Positions 43,690 through 55,912 of a DNA stretch of 64,000 nucleotides are shown piece by piece. The notes under the pieces are model-generated. The model did not search any database. It had not been told where the DNA came from and was given only the letters and a program-made list of their open reading frames with translations. This DNA comes from Eucalyptus grandis (Eukaryota > Streptophyta > Magnoliopsida > Myrtales > Myrtaceae). The translations under genes and the position numbers were made by a program. The stretch spans positions 23,180,520 through 23,244,519 of the forward strand of contig NC_052615.1 in assembly GCF_016545825.1 (NCBI RefSeq), given 5' to 3'. Each line of letters begins with the position of its first letter. Position 1 is the first letter of the stretch.

Positions 43690-46260
43690 TTTTTTAAGAT
43701 GACATCCTTTGCAATCATGTCCAACCACATTGCAAGTAGAATAAGTCATTCGCTTACCCTCTTTAGTCATTATGTTTTATCTTACAAGCTTAAGTGGTTG
43801 CTTTCTTCTACTCATTTTTGGCCTACCAGGCATCTTTTTGATCGATGGGGGTTGAAGAAGCTTTTTTATTAGTTTTGCCCCAAAATTTCTGTCCTCTCTT
43901 AATAGGCATCATGAATTGATAAGCACTTAAGTATTTATTCTTGTTGAAGCACTTGGCTAGGTAGTCACCTGGATCATTTTTCTTGTGGTGTAACTTGGAA
44001 TTCCACTAATTTCCCAAGCTCTACAAGATCAAGTTTTCAAATTCAAGTCTACAACATATTTGTCATCATCTTCCATAATCTTGTATCTTTGATCTCCATT
44101 CCATATCAAATAGCAATATCTACTAGCCAATGTATTATAATGTAACTTATGCACAATCCTTGGACCATAATTCCTTGTTCACTTAGCACATGCATCCATT
44201 TGACTATGCATTCTATTCATAATTATGATTCTAATATCTTCTAGCATACTCACAATGGCCTTGCACCTAGCTTCCACACACCTACCATTGAAAGTTTCAC
44301 TAAAATTATTATCAACAACATCGGATTTCATGTTGGTGTCAAAGAAGGTTTTAGACCAGTGTTTTGGCTCAATCTGAAATAAATCATTATGACCCCGTGG
44401 AGTCATTTCATTCAATCTCTATCTATGCACCCCAAAATCTGACATATTAGTACTCTTAGCACATTTCCAAAATTGTCTTATCAATTGCTTTCCTTTGTAT
44501 TTTTGACCCCAATTAGAATATATATACCCCGCACACATTCTATGTTCTATATTTGGCAAAAGTTCAACTATTGAAGGAATGGGACCCTAATATATATAAA
44601 AGAAGAAGAAGAAGAAAATATTAATATTTGAAATCATTAGATACATTGTGGCAAACAAATTCAAGATGAGCAATAGTAGTATTACATGCCTTTTGTTGGT
44701 CACTTATTAAGGCCCAACCATTAACATTACCCATGCCAAGATCTTCTTCCAACAAGTTAATAAACCAGCTCCATGTGTCATTATTCTCAATTCTTATAAC
44801 TGCCCATGCTACTGAATACATTTGATTGTTAGCATCCTCCCCACAGCACACAACAACTCACCCTTGATCAATCCCCTAAGAAAACATCCATCTAATCTAA
44901 TGATCTTCCGACACCTTACCAAAAATCCTTTCTCGTGGGCATCAAAGCAAATATAAGCCCTATCAAATAATGATAGAGAATCTGGTAGTGGTCTTTCAAC
45001 TTTCATTTTTCACAAGTAATCGTACATTAGTGCATACTCCTTATAATTGCATTGTAATTCCTTGAACACTTTTAACTTTGTTCTTCTACATTGACTCACA
45101 GTGACATTCACCCCCAACTGTTCTCTAACTAATATCTTTAACGAAGATGCACTGATTTTAAGCATTGCAGAAATGAGAATCATGAAGTGTTTAGCTAAGA
45201 AAGAACTAGAAACTCTCTTATTCTCAAAAGTGATAGCACATATATGCTCATCAATGTACTTTTTCAAATGAAATAATCCAGTTTTGCTATTGAGAGCATC
45301 ATAAATCATCCAGTTACAATTAGCTTGGGCGCACCTAGCTCTTACAAATCTAGTGGTGTTCTTGGTGTATTTAATTGCTCTTTGATAAGCCATCGAGTAC
45401 TTCAAAATTGCATATTTAAACTCACTTGAATCTTCAAATGTCATGCCAATAACAAATACTTGATTCTTACCATTTCAATCATATAATGGAAACCTACTCC
45501 TCCTTGAAATAACATCATTTTCTTCTTTTTCGCTCTCATCATCTAAATCTGAATGAAGACTTTCTTCTTCATCTGAATCATAGTACTATGTTTCGTACCC
45601 ATAAGTATCCACCATTAGAGGGTCAACTAATAATGGAGTTTGAGAGTCAATGTCCAATTGGGAAGTTTCTTCAATGTTAGTTCCAATTTTGAGTCTATGT
45701 CTCACTGAAAATTCCTTTAAATTTCTTTTTGCATTAAACAATTCAAAATCATCATTGTCACTCGATTGTTCCGCATCCATACTTTCACCCTCAACCTGAT
45801 TCCTATCACCATCGACATTTCCAATTATATTTTCAAACACATTATCAGCTACATTGTCAACACTTTCCATATTTACATCAAACAAACATCTAGTTTCCAT
45901 CTCAACTCCCCCTATCTTAGCAAGCGTCTCTTCATCATTGACATGCTCAACATACAATTTGATATTTTCAGAGTGAAGATGATAATAAAATTGATCTATC
46001 ACATCGGAGTTATCTCATAAGTACCTAAGAGTTACTCCATCTTCAAGAATATTACTTCCAGGAACTCTATAAAAGAGTTTTTCTATTTTACGCCAACACA
46101 AAACCTCAACAGCTTCAATTATTTTGGATAATGAACCCGTACTTAATTCTACTTCAACAACATCGACCCTTCCATCTACATATTCTAAGGGTGGTCCAAC
46201 TTGAAATTTACCTCCAAAGAAAACAGTGACATAAACTTTGTTGTTGCCCGTTGGACCTAC
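43690..46260 (-). pseudogene. Mutator-like (MULE) transposase, decayed
   Basis: The order of domains fits plant MULE transposases. There is an N-terminal domain with FYRVPGSNILEDGVTLRYL (near 46060), then an acidic linker, then a MuDR DNA-binding domain (GMTFEDSSEFKYAILKYS near 45420). The catalytic domain has LDGCFLRG (near 44890, first Asp), NNQMYSVAWAVI and LISDQQKA (near 44700, second Asp). Next come PKHWSKTFFD and NNFSETFN, a SWIM-like SCRAWEISGIP (near 44000), the C-terminal KMPGRPK and a CCHC-like knuckle CNVVGHDCKGC (near 43720). Breaks: TAG near 45585, TGA near 45475, a stop near 45010, a frameshift near 44845, a gap around 44420-44620 and further stops in the C-terminus. It starts about 100 bases inside the right inverted repeat, which probably held its promoter. 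Confidence 0.85.
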
Positions 46261-46374
46261 AAAGGAATAAAAACAAATAACACTTTCAATCGTAAAATTT
46301 CAACTAAAAACCATTAATGAGTTCACTTGTAAAGAGAAATGGGTAGGGTAAACATACCCGTGTGACATAAACTT

Positions 46375-47996
46375 TATTCAAGATGGGGAGCTCTTTGCAA
46401 CTGCAAGAGACACTAGGTTGGGGAAATTTGCAATTAACTGAAAAATGTATCTTCTCTTTCCTCTTTCCTTCTTTTGTTTACCCCAACACATGAATCTTTG
46501 AGCAATCCTGCGACGTATTATCAACACTCTTATGATCAATTGCAATGCAACATTATTTAATTCATAGTCTACATAAGATAAATAAACCACATCTTTCGTT
46601 CATCATCAAGTCATCTCTAATGCTCTCAGCATCAAGTTAATTATTCAATCAAGTGAAACAGAACAGTATACCTATCTCCTATGGCTTTGCATGTACCAAC
46701 ATCTGGCCATCACATAGCATGGCAAGAGAAAACCAACAAACTGAAGAATTGAAACCCAAAACTGAATTTCCAATATTACAATTAGTTTTCATGCTGCAAA
46801 ACTAGTCCATAGAGATTACAATCACTCACAAGTTCAATGCACACAGCACATTTGCATCTTTTTTTTTTTTTTTTTTTTTTGGTAAGGAATTTTTTTTTTT
46901 TTTCACATTTGCATCTTTTTTTTTTTTTTTTTTTTTTTTAAGGAATTTTTTTTTTTTCGATAAGGGAGCACATTTGCATCTTTTCATTGATCTAAAGGCT
47001 AAAAGCCTACAACATAAACTTACGAGCTTGGCTGATCAGACTATGATCACAATTATTAGATTAATATCCAAACTTTCATAATCAAATTGTCTCACCAAAG
47101 CAAAGCACATACTCATGCACTCTATGTAAGTGGCAATGCCTTCAATATAACAAAATCAATCTTAGATTGGAAACAATCAAAACTTGCCGTAGCAAAACTC
47201 ACCTTTTATTCCCAAAAAAGTTATATTTTTCAATCCTAAAGTGCTATTCTAAATACCTTAATTTAACAGGGACCTATAATAGAAGGCAGGCTCAAAACTT
47301 GAATGACAGACAACTAAATTGCAAGATTTACAGATATCATTCAAGTTTCGAAATGAAATTTTGGGGATAATCGGCACACGGATCACATTTAGGGCTTAGA
47401 TTTCGAAAACTAAAAACCCAAAATGTCGTAATCAACAAATTACGGTGAAATCGATAACGAAGATACAGACCTAGCTCAGACGAGTGGGGAGAAGCGTGGC
47501 TCGGTCATAGTGACTTTCTCCATCATCGACGCCGCTCGATCCACCACTAAGGCTCTTGTGGGACGAGTGTTGCACTTACTCGTACTCACGTTTGACAAAG
47601 AACTACAACTCACAAGGCACCGGATCATGATCTACATCAAGATTTAGGGCTTAGGGTTCATACGAAGGAAGGGTTGATTTGGAAGGGGAAGAAGGGACCG
47701 AAGGAAAACACAAGGGTAAGGGAAGGGTTTGATGGAAGGAAAACGTAAAAAGAGAGAGGAGATGTCGTTTTGGATAATGAGCAATATCCAAAACTACGTC
47801 ATTTTGCTGACTTGGACAATCTTCCTTGCCCTAGTTGCCACGTAGGAGAGAGAAAGTATTAAAATAAGCCATGTTAACAACTTCCGTTAGTATAAATTAA
47901 TAGTGTTAACGGAAGAACTCAATTGAACCAACTTGACAAGTTTTAGGACTTGATTGCACTTTTTTACAGGTTTTAAGACTTCTGCTGAACATATCC
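46375..47996 (-). repeat. Right terminal inverted repeat of the Mutator-like element
   Basis: It is the inverse counterpart of 38511-40050, longer by the two T-run insertions at 46858-46960. Its sequence after the insertions follows the left repeat closely down to GAACATATCC at the end. Confidence 0.9.
46846..46985 (-). mobile_element. Two poly(A)-type mini-insertions with triplicated target
   Basis: The phrase CACATTTGCATCTTTT occurs three times (about 46848, 46904, 46970) and alternates with two T-run inserts. Read on the minus strand both inserts hold A runs around TTCCTTA, and the outer one starts CCCTTATCG. The left inverted repeat has this site once and uninterrupted, which shows that the DNA here is inserted. 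Confidence 0.7.
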
Positions 47997-48009
47997 TTAT
48001 ATAGTATAA

Positions 48010-48335
48010 TCATTGAACATTTAACCTTTTTCAATACTATCTCTCAACTTTATTTCAATGTGCAATATTGTTCTTAAATTTTTATTTCATTTGATGTGGT
48101 TGCTAAGCTTTTAGTTTACGTTTAATTTAGTTCTTAAATTATATGAAGATGTTTGATATTATTCATGAGTTTCAATTAATATAAGGAAAATATTGAACAT
48201 TCTCATATAGTTTAGGAAATAAATTTAATATGTACCAAAAGTTCAAGGATGATATTACATATTAGGTTAAAGTTCAAGGATAATGTTGCATATCGGGCCA
48301 AAGTTTAGAGATTATTTGTGTCATTTTTTCTACAT
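48010..48335. repeat. Foldback repeat relic next to the Mutator-like element
   Basis: AT-rich arms around 48050-48130 (TGCAATATTGTTCTTAAATT) and 48200-48330 (reverse complement of AAAGTTCAAGGATAATGTTGC) are partly complementary, like the arms of the non-autonomous elements at 15.7 and 28.7 kb. I found no target duplication. Confidence 0.4.
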
Positions 48336-48339
48336 GAAT

Positions 48340-49560
48340 ATCTCCCACAAAGGAGGAACTAGATCAAATTATGTTATCTAATCTATTGGAATCATTCATA
48401 AGAGATTTGAGCAATCCCAGAATGGGCAACTTGATCCTAATGATCCTATTGCCTTGAAAACTTACAATCAACTTCCTCTAAATTTGATCCTTTTGATCGA
48501 ATCAAACTCGGAACCAAATTTAGTATCACTTTCATCTTCCTCTTCCTCCTCAATTCCTGCTATTGAATCCTTTTTCTTTTTTTATTGGACTAGCCACTTC
48601 TTCGATATTTATGGCCGATCCTCTAGATCATGAAATGGAATCAAACCCTTCTAAACCAGAGGTTATTCTACCAAATAACTCATCCTAGACTCCAACCTCC
48701 TCTTCCAAATAGTTTTTCACCATTGGTGATATTCCTTATTTCAAATGGTCAGAAAGATTCGAAAAGTTCTACTCTTGGCTAAATACCTGAAATCTTGCAA
48801 ACCATGATAAGTATGAGGTTCTCCTCAAATTTGTTATAAGATTCACTGGGAGTCTTAAACATTTGTGACAATTAGTTGCAAAACAAAACCATGTTCAATT
48901 TTTGCTTTTGGAAGATTTTGGCCAAGCCATGACATTTGTCCATCACTTTTTCATTAGAAAATCTATCGATCTCCTTAAGCTCAAAAGAAGAGAATATTTT
49001 CAAAGAAAATATTACTCTCTCCAAAAAAGAAACCTCGATGAACATTATCGAAAAATGTTTAAACTTTTCTATGACCTTGAAGCTAATGCAAATCTAAAGC
49101 AAGTTTTCCTAGCCTATATTCTCAGAGAGCTTTCCCAGTAAGTTGAGAGATCCTTTTTCAACAAACAAAGGAGAATTGTGAATATTCCCTTTGGAGAAAT
49201 CTAGTAAGAGATTCATCTTTGCCTTGATGATTTGTGTCTGAAACGCCAGATGATGAAAACCTACATTCGACGCAATTGAGAACTTGATGATGCTTGTTCA
49301 CACCAGCATTTGAAGATCAAATGTTCTAAAAACGATTGTGATGGCTCTTGCGAAAAACTTTCCAAATAGAAAAAGCATTTTAAGAAATACTAAGTGGGAA
49401 AATCCAAGCATGGATTTAAGCATTTTTAAAGAAAGAAGAAATGGTGATTTTTGCGAAGAAAGAAAAAATGCACGAACTATAAAAAAATCAACTCAGTGCT
49501 TCATCTAAAACAAGAAGGGTTATTTCGCCAAAAATTATTCCTAGGCAAATAAATATTTGT
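48340..49560 (+). pseudogene. Degraded endogenous pararetrovirus-like (caulimovirid) coat-protein-region relic
   Basis: A broken plus-strand frame, best seen at 48715-49141, has the aromatic and charged pattern of the gag/coat-protein region of plant pararetroviruses integrated in genomes, followed by a Lys-rich stretch. It carries many in-frame stops (several between 48790 and 49560) and at least one frame change, and it cannot encode a product. Reverse transcriptase or movement domains were not recognised. A Ty3/gypsy gag is the main alternative. Confidence 0.45.
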
Positions 49561-49679
49561 CTCAACAAACATTTTGTGTCATTCCTTATTATCAAACCCC
49601 TAGCCAAACTAATTCTAACTCAGACTCTAAAGAATTTTATCATCTATCTCTAACATATGATTCTGACTGGCCAACCATA

Positions 49680-50075
49680 GGCAACCATAGGCGAGGATGC
49701 ATGCCACGACCCAATCCACGTCTAGGCGAGGATGTCATAAACTTGACCCTCACCCAGGGTGACGAAGAAGAAGAAGAAGAAGAAGAAGAAGAAGAAGAAA
49801 TCATAAAAAATTCAAAATATTATGAAAATATTATTAAAGAAAGTGCCATGTTAGTATCGGTGGTCCATATTAGCAATTTACAACCAAAATTAGTCGAATG
49901 GTGCCATGTTAGTATCGGTCGATTTAGAATTTACAACCAAAATTAGTCGAATGGATTAAATTGGCAAGAAGTGAAAATGTTTAGGATTGAATCGACAAAA
50001 TTGAAATGTTTACAATTAGATTGACAAAAGTGTAATAGGTTTAGAATTTTTTGAATAATTTTCTCAAAGATATTG
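49680..50075. mobile_element. Partial foldback element, same family as 28 kb
   Basis: A remnant of GC-rich core (GGCGAGGATG twice near 49691-49731, CTCACCCAGGG), a GAA microsatellite (49764-49799), then the AT-rich right arm with ACAACCAAAATTAGTCGAATGG duplicated at 49880 and 49936. The arm aligns with 28655-28835. The left arm is missing. Confidence 0.6.
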
Positions 50076-51510
50076 TAATGATGATATCTCTCTATCATCA
50101 ATTCTTTTTTTTTTAATTTATTTTTCGTACAAAATTTGTTATGAGAGAGCAAACTTTAATCCACAGCTTTGGAGGGGGTGCAATTTGAAAATTCAGGGGC
50201 CAAAAAACATTTCCTACTTTCAAATTTTCGGGAGACGTATTCAAGATTAAAAAAGAAATGCAAGTCGATCTTTTAAATCACATGCATCGCACATATTAAC
50301 AGAAAATATGGATGGATTTTGACGGTTGTGACGAAATAAAGTTCCGAGGGGTTCTGACGAGATTAAAGATCCTCGACCCCCATTTGTACTCTCGTTGGAT
50401 GGCTAATCTCAGCTATAGGTTAACGCGATAGAGGTTAGCTTGATTTATCAATCATTACATTGATAAGGGAAGAGTATTATATGTTATTTTTTACAAAAGA
50501 ATTTAGCTTGTGCTGCATTTTACTGCAAACATCCCTTATCACCTTAAAATAACCACCATATCACTTGCGAATCCCAATTATGACTTTTACGATTATTTCT
50601 TACCTTGTTTTTCTTTTTTTTTTTTTATTTCAATTTTACCAAAAGGCAAAACTACTCTTACCTTGTATTATTTGTACTTGCTCAAATTATAACAAAAGGT
50701 TAAACTCTCATGCCAATGGATAATGAAGAATATGCTCATAAGAAGGCAAACATGAAGGAAATATTGAAATATAATAGGTGTAGAAAAAGTAGCTATTAGC
50801 TACGGTGAAAAAAGAATTGTTTGAGAGGACAAGGTTAGTTTTGTCTTTTAGTGAAATTGAAGCCAGACAAAAAAAGGAAAAAAAGTAAGACTAATCAGAA
50901 ATCCTACGGGGATAATCTGATCACTTCAAGGTGGTAGGGGACGTCTGCAGTAAAAAAAAAGTGGAAAAAGCACAGGCAAAAAATTTACTCTAAATAGACT
51001 TCAACCCACATTTTGCACGGATTGTTTGAATAATTTAATCATATGCTACCCAATTAAGTAAAAAGAGAACATATTAGTGGAATATAAGAATTACAATATA
51101 AACTTAAAATTAAGAATTTGGAGCAATCAAACAAATAAATTAGCAAAAAATGACTTCATTAGTAAAGATAGAGATACTTTTGAAACATAGAGATGTCGCA
51201 ACTTAAATTGAGAAATAATGAAGATAGATTAAGGAGGGAGATGAGTAATAAATAGGTAGTGTTATGATGGGAGAGATAAGTATAGTTGCCAATTAAGTGA
51301 AATGGCAAAAGAGAGCGCTAAAACCCTAAGATTACTCTATTTGCAATACCTTCCATTATTCATATATAGATGCAGATAAATATATGTTGATGACAATTGT
51401 AGTAAGAATTTCAAGAATATGATGGCATTAGTCACACCCTGCCCTTCTTTAGGCTTATGGTATATTCACACACTAAAGTGCAGAAAATCTCAAATAAAAG
51501 TATTTATTGC
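50076..51510. other. AT-rich spacer, no gene seen
   Basis: Only short frames and no domain or transposon end that I recognise. Confidence 0.5.
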
Positions 51511-54500
51511 TGTCGCGACCTAATTTTTCGGGTTCACCACCTAAAACTAGGTTAATGGATTACTAAATCTTTAAGCTTAGCTCGGGCTCTCCCAAGCTCA
51601 TATCAATTCGCGACTTAGGTTTGAATTCTTAACATGCAAATGATTTTCAACCAGGAGTCGCCACTAATCTATTTTTGGTGGGTCGATTAGAAACCCAAGT
51701 AAAGTAACGGGAGATTTACTTTACTCCTACGAACCAGAGATTTATGAGTTCGGGGATTTGGTTACACAAGACTATCCTAGTGCCCTTTCGGTACCTTTTT
51801 ATTTCATTTTCAAAAATGTTTGGCAATTGAATTGATTTTAATTTAACTTCCTAACATGTGAGGTGATCATACATGTGCGCATACCACCAATTTAACACTC
51901 AAGAAAACAATTAAATATTGCAAAAACATACCTAGAAGCAACGAAAACATTTGCATTGTTAAATCATAATTCACATCAGCAACCCTAGATATGATTTCTA
52001 ATTAACACGCAATTACCCAATTTTTGTTTTCGCTTTTCTTAATGAAAATCATGCGATGCATGCTAATAATCTAATATGACATGGCAGCATGACCTAAACT
52101 ATATGACATGAAGAAATGCAATAATTAAATGCAATCTAAATGACCTAATTGTAATGACATGCAATGCGATGCAATGACATACAAATTATTTAAACTAAGA
52201 TGACATGCAGCATACAATTTAGTATGCGAGTTATATGTCATGCGACATTTATTAAATGACTTAGTCTAATGACGATGAAGTTCTAATTAAATGAACCTAA
52301 TAAAAACTAAACGACGTGCATTTGATAATTCTATTTTTAAAAATGCAAAAATGATCTAGCTAGATTAAAATTCTATCTAATTTTAAACTAATGATTAAGT
52401 CACATTAAATCCTAATTTAAACTAAGATATTATCTTAATCTAACATGCAATTTATCTAATATGCAATGACGTGCAAAGAATGCCCTAATTCAACATGATA
52501 TATGCATAATGATTTTTTGTGTTTTTATATTAATTTTGAAATTAAAATTTCACATGCAATTCAAATAATGATAAAACTAACAACCTAAATGAATGCACTT
52601 TTTGTTTTCTTTTATATTTTTCTAAATTCAAAATAAAATCCATATTCTAGATATGCAAGATAACAAGAAATATTCCAAAACAAATTGAATCCTAATTCAA
52701 ATATTTTTAGATTTTTTAGAGGTTTTCAAAAACAAGCAATTATCAACTAAACATTAAATCTAAACAATCAAGATATTCAATCAAATAAATGATTAAAATA
52801 ATTGAAAAATAACCTGTTGTCTCATATGTCAAATTAACGATTATCCTAACCCTAATTATCACGACAAAAGTTTAAAATAACTAAAAATCTGATCCGAATT
52901 TTTACGGATCAAATTAATAATTATATTGATTCAAAATTAAAGTACTATCAACAAATCCCAAGAATTAATATAATTAAAAAAAATGACCCGACATCTTACG
53001 GTCGATTAATAATTACAATAATTTTAGGGATAACTCCTGTGAGTAATGCCTACAATATTCATACCCTAAAAGTCAACTCACAATATTCAAACTTAAACAA
53101 TAATAATAAAACTAACTAAAAGTAAAGTAAAATAATAAAAATAAAAGAAAAATAAACGACCTAAGGAAAATAGGGTGCGTTTGGGAACTATTTTTGGGGA
53201 AAGTCCTTAGGAAAATGCAAAGACCTTGGAGCTAAAGGTGTTTTTTAAAATGCAACCGTGTTTGGTAAATTGTACTTTGAAAGCCCCTTTGTGAAGTACT
53301 TTGAACAAAATAGTGTTTAGGAATTACATTTACAAAGGATCTTTGTGATAAAAAAAAAAAAAAAAAAAATTGACAAAAGAAAAATTTTAAAAAATTGACC
53401 GGCAAGGGCAACGACCGCCGCAACCTCCGGCGACCTCCGACGACCTCCGCCGACTCCCGGATCTGAGGCGGTGAGGTCGTAAGACGGCGCGCGACCTCCG
53501 CGACCCGGATCCGGGCGGCGAGGTCGCGCGACGCCGCCTCAACCTCGGCGACCCGGATGACGGGATGCGAGGTCGCGCGACGCCGCCTCGACCTCCGCGA
53601 CCTCGATCCGGAGCGTTGAAGTTGCGGGAGGACCTCGCCGCTTGGATCCGGGTCGCGGTGGGGTCGCGCGACCTCACCGCCCTCGGATCCGGGCGGCGAG
53701 GTCGCGGGAGGTCGCACGGCGCCGCCGCGACCCAGATCCGGGGGCGGCGAGGCGCGACTCAGATCTGGTCGCCGCTCGAGCCTCCGGCACCAGATCTGAT
53801 CGCGACCAGACCTGCAACTATGGGTCGCGCGGCCCCGACGAGCTCCGTGCGAAGGTCGCGGTGCGGCGGTGCGACGGCCGCCGCGACCGCGTGCGTTGGC
53901 CACTGATCTGCGACTCGCGGAGGTCGCCCGAATCTCCAACGAAGATCGCCTAGGTCGCGCGTCTCTACGCCCGGAGAAGATGAACAAAGGCTTGACAAGG
54001 GCACGCACCCGGAAAATCAAAAAATTCATGAGGATAATTTCGGGAAAAAAAAGTGCACAAAGGCGGGCGTAGCATGCCGAAAATGCAAAGCCCAAGGCGT
54101 GTCTCCACCGCCTTTTCGGCCTTCAAAATGTTGGCTTTGCCTTGAAGATACTTGGAAAGTTTTTCCCAAACACTTTATTTTGGCCCAAGGGGCTTTTGAT
54201 GGCCAAAGCTCCTTCCAAAGCTGATTCCAAACGGACCCTAGGGCAGCCAATTCATCAACACCAAGCAGGGGGTTTGGATCGCAGGCGTTCAGGGCTCCGG
54301 CGAGGTGAATCACCGGTGCGGCTGGACGGCGACGGCTCAACTCGGCTCGGGCAGAGGCGGAGCAAGGCGGACATGCGGTTGCTATGGCGTGTGTTTGCTC
54401 GGAGCGTGAGATGCGCTGCTCGGGCTGCCGGGGAGACGAGAGCAGCGACGATGTGGGCTCCAGCGGTGTCGGGACACGGCAGGGATAGCGGCACGGCGTC

Positions 54501-55240
54501 GGCTGGGTGTCAGGCGGAGGCGAGCAAGGACGCCGAGACTTCTGGTGCTGCAAATCAGCGACAGTAAGGCGAAGCAAAGGCATTCGGGTCGCGGTTGCTG
54601 CGAGGGTCTCAAATCCGTCGGCGTCGGGCTTCATGGACGGCGAGCGAAGGCGAGATCTGTTGGGCAATCGCGGGCGAGTGGCAGAGCAGGGCAGGAGCGG
54701 CGTCGGCAGGGGGAGTCGCGGACGACTGGGCTGGCGGAGACGTGTCGACTGGCTCGGGATCTACTGGCGTCGGAGCAGGAGCGTCGTGGGCGAGATCGGT
54801 AGAGCAGTAGTGGTGTGCGGCGGGGCTGCCCGTCGCGGCGAGACCGGCGAGACGGCAGTGAGTAGCGAGCAAGGGACGTCGGATCGCTGGATTTACGCTG
54901 GGCGATCGTGGTGCGCTTCGGCTGGGGGCAGAACAGAAGCGGCGTCGTGGTGTAGCAAGGCGGGGCTTCGTCGGACCGGGCAGCTTCGGCGTCGGTGGGG
55001 TAGAGGTTCGGAGGTGGAGCAACGGAAAGTCGGCACGGGTCGCCGGCAAGGCGGGCGGCGGTGGCGAACGCCGTGACGCCGTCGTTGAAGGTCGGCGAGG
55101 GGCACACCAAAGAGGAGAAATAGTAGATTTTGTTTTTCCTTTTTTTCTCTCTCCTCGCTGTCCTCTCTCTCTCTGTTCGCACGTCCTCTCACCGGTCTTC
55201 TCTCTCCCTCACTGCAGACTTTTTCCTTTTCCCTGGAGAA
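51511..55240. repeat. LTR-like relic with GC-rich inner half
   Basis: It begins TGTCGCGACCTAATTTTTCG, a motif seen at borders of plant long terminal repeats and similar to TGTCACGACC at 2953. AT-rich DNA with repeated ATGACATGC-like phrases (52.0-52.5 kb) follows. After the insertion at 53171-54240 comes a GC-rich stretch (54241-55090) whose long frames on both strands are compositional: none resembles a protein family. The far end and the polyprotein were not found, so the assignment is tentative. Confidence 0.33.
53171..54240. mobile_element. Candidate DNA transposon with CG-rich palindromic core
   Basis: The ends TAGGGTGCGTTTGG and CCAAACGGACCCTA form a 14-bp inverted repeat with one mismatch, and similar TTTGGGAA/TTCCCAAA phrases lie inside both ends. 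The core (53400-53970) is a CG-rich array of GGTCGCGCGACC palindromes and GGATCCGGG units. No 8-bp target duplication is seen; only a TA dinucleotide could be duplicated. The 287-codon minus frame across it is low complexity. Confidence 0.55.
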
Positions 55241-55560
55241 AATATTGGGTGGGTTTAACCCAACACGTAGGCGGTGGGTTAAACCATTCAGCGGTCGACA
55301 CGTGGCGCCACGTTGGCGAGGGTGTCGGCGTTCAAAATTCGCGCGGGCCGCGTGTGGGGCCCAACCACTCGACGCTCCCGCTTTCGCGACGCCTGCGACG
55401 CCTCGCGCCCTGTCGAATCGTCCTCTCTCTCCTCTCTCTCTCTCCCCGTTCTCCGTTCCGTTCCGTTGCGGGGGAGAACAAAAGTCGCACAGCTGCTTCT
55501 CTTCCCCCTCCTCTGCTCTCTCTCTCCATTCTCGCCGACGAGCTCTCTCTCTCCATTCTC
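55241..55560 (+). promoter_or_regulatory. Promoter-like segment before the gene-fragment array
   Basis: It contains a G-box core in GACACGTGGCGCCACG (about 55287), a motif of many plant promoters. After it comes a CT-rich leader (CTCTCTCTCC runs at 55425-55450 and 55520-55555) such as precedes plant coding regions. It might be the original or a captured promoter for the dihydroxyacetone kinase fragment. No TATA box is clear. Confidence 0.4.
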
Positions 55561-55815
55561 GACTCCGACGCCCCGCCGACGACGCCGCCTCCGCTTCCGC
55601 CTCCGCCCCGACGCCTCTCGCGACTCCGACGACGCCGCCTCCGCCTCCGCCTCCGCCCCTCAAGGTCGTGTTGCGGGTCCGCCGGTTGCCTCCGTCGTCC
55701 CCGACTCCGACGCCCTCAAGCCGGTTGCCTCCGTCGTCCCCGACTCCGACGCCCCTCAAGCCGTTGCCTCCGTCGCCCGACTCGACGCCGACGACGCCGC
55801 CCTCCGCCCCCGACG
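55560..55815 (+). repeat. GC-rich minisatellite
   Basis: Units of about 40-45 bases (CCGGTTGCCTCCGTCGTCCC then CGACTCCGACGCC) recur about three times at 55677-55800, preceded by CCGCCTCCG triplet-like repeats. Between the two arrays is AAGGTCGTGTTGCGGG (about 55661), which is also the start of the kinase exon at 55916. Confidence 0.75.
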
Positions 55816-55912
55816 CCCTTTCGTAAATTTTTTTTTTTATGCTTCTTTCATTAGTCTTACAGTTTATTCGGTAACTCACACGACCATTCCAATCCTATTG
55901 GTGGAAATGCAG

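Larger units (their letters stand above)
38511..47996. mobile_element. Complete Mutator-like element with 1.5-kb terminal inverted repeats
   Basis: Long inverted repeats at 38511-40050 and 46375-47996 start AGGGATATGTTC and, from the other end, GGATATGTTC. The target duplication is 8 exact bases (TATATAGT), 9 with one mismatch: ATATATAGT at 38502-38510 and TTATATAGT at 47997-48005. Inside are a decayed MULE transposase (minus, promoted from the right repeat) and a decayed GRF zinc-finger frame (plus, from the left repeat), so the two are convergent. The region 41.4-43.2 kb between them is AT-rich with no recognised gene. The transposase has several stops, so the element is no longer autonomous. 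Confidence 0.88.

Noticed and set aside
53171..54240. hAT assignment with an 8-bp target duplication
   Set aside because: The flanking octamers AAGGAAAA and GGGCAGCC do not match, so the superfamily is left open.
53232..55879. Several frames of 140-330 codons on both strands
   Set aside because: Very GC-rich DNA with few stop codons in all frames; products are Arg/Ala/Ser/Pro-rich without domains.
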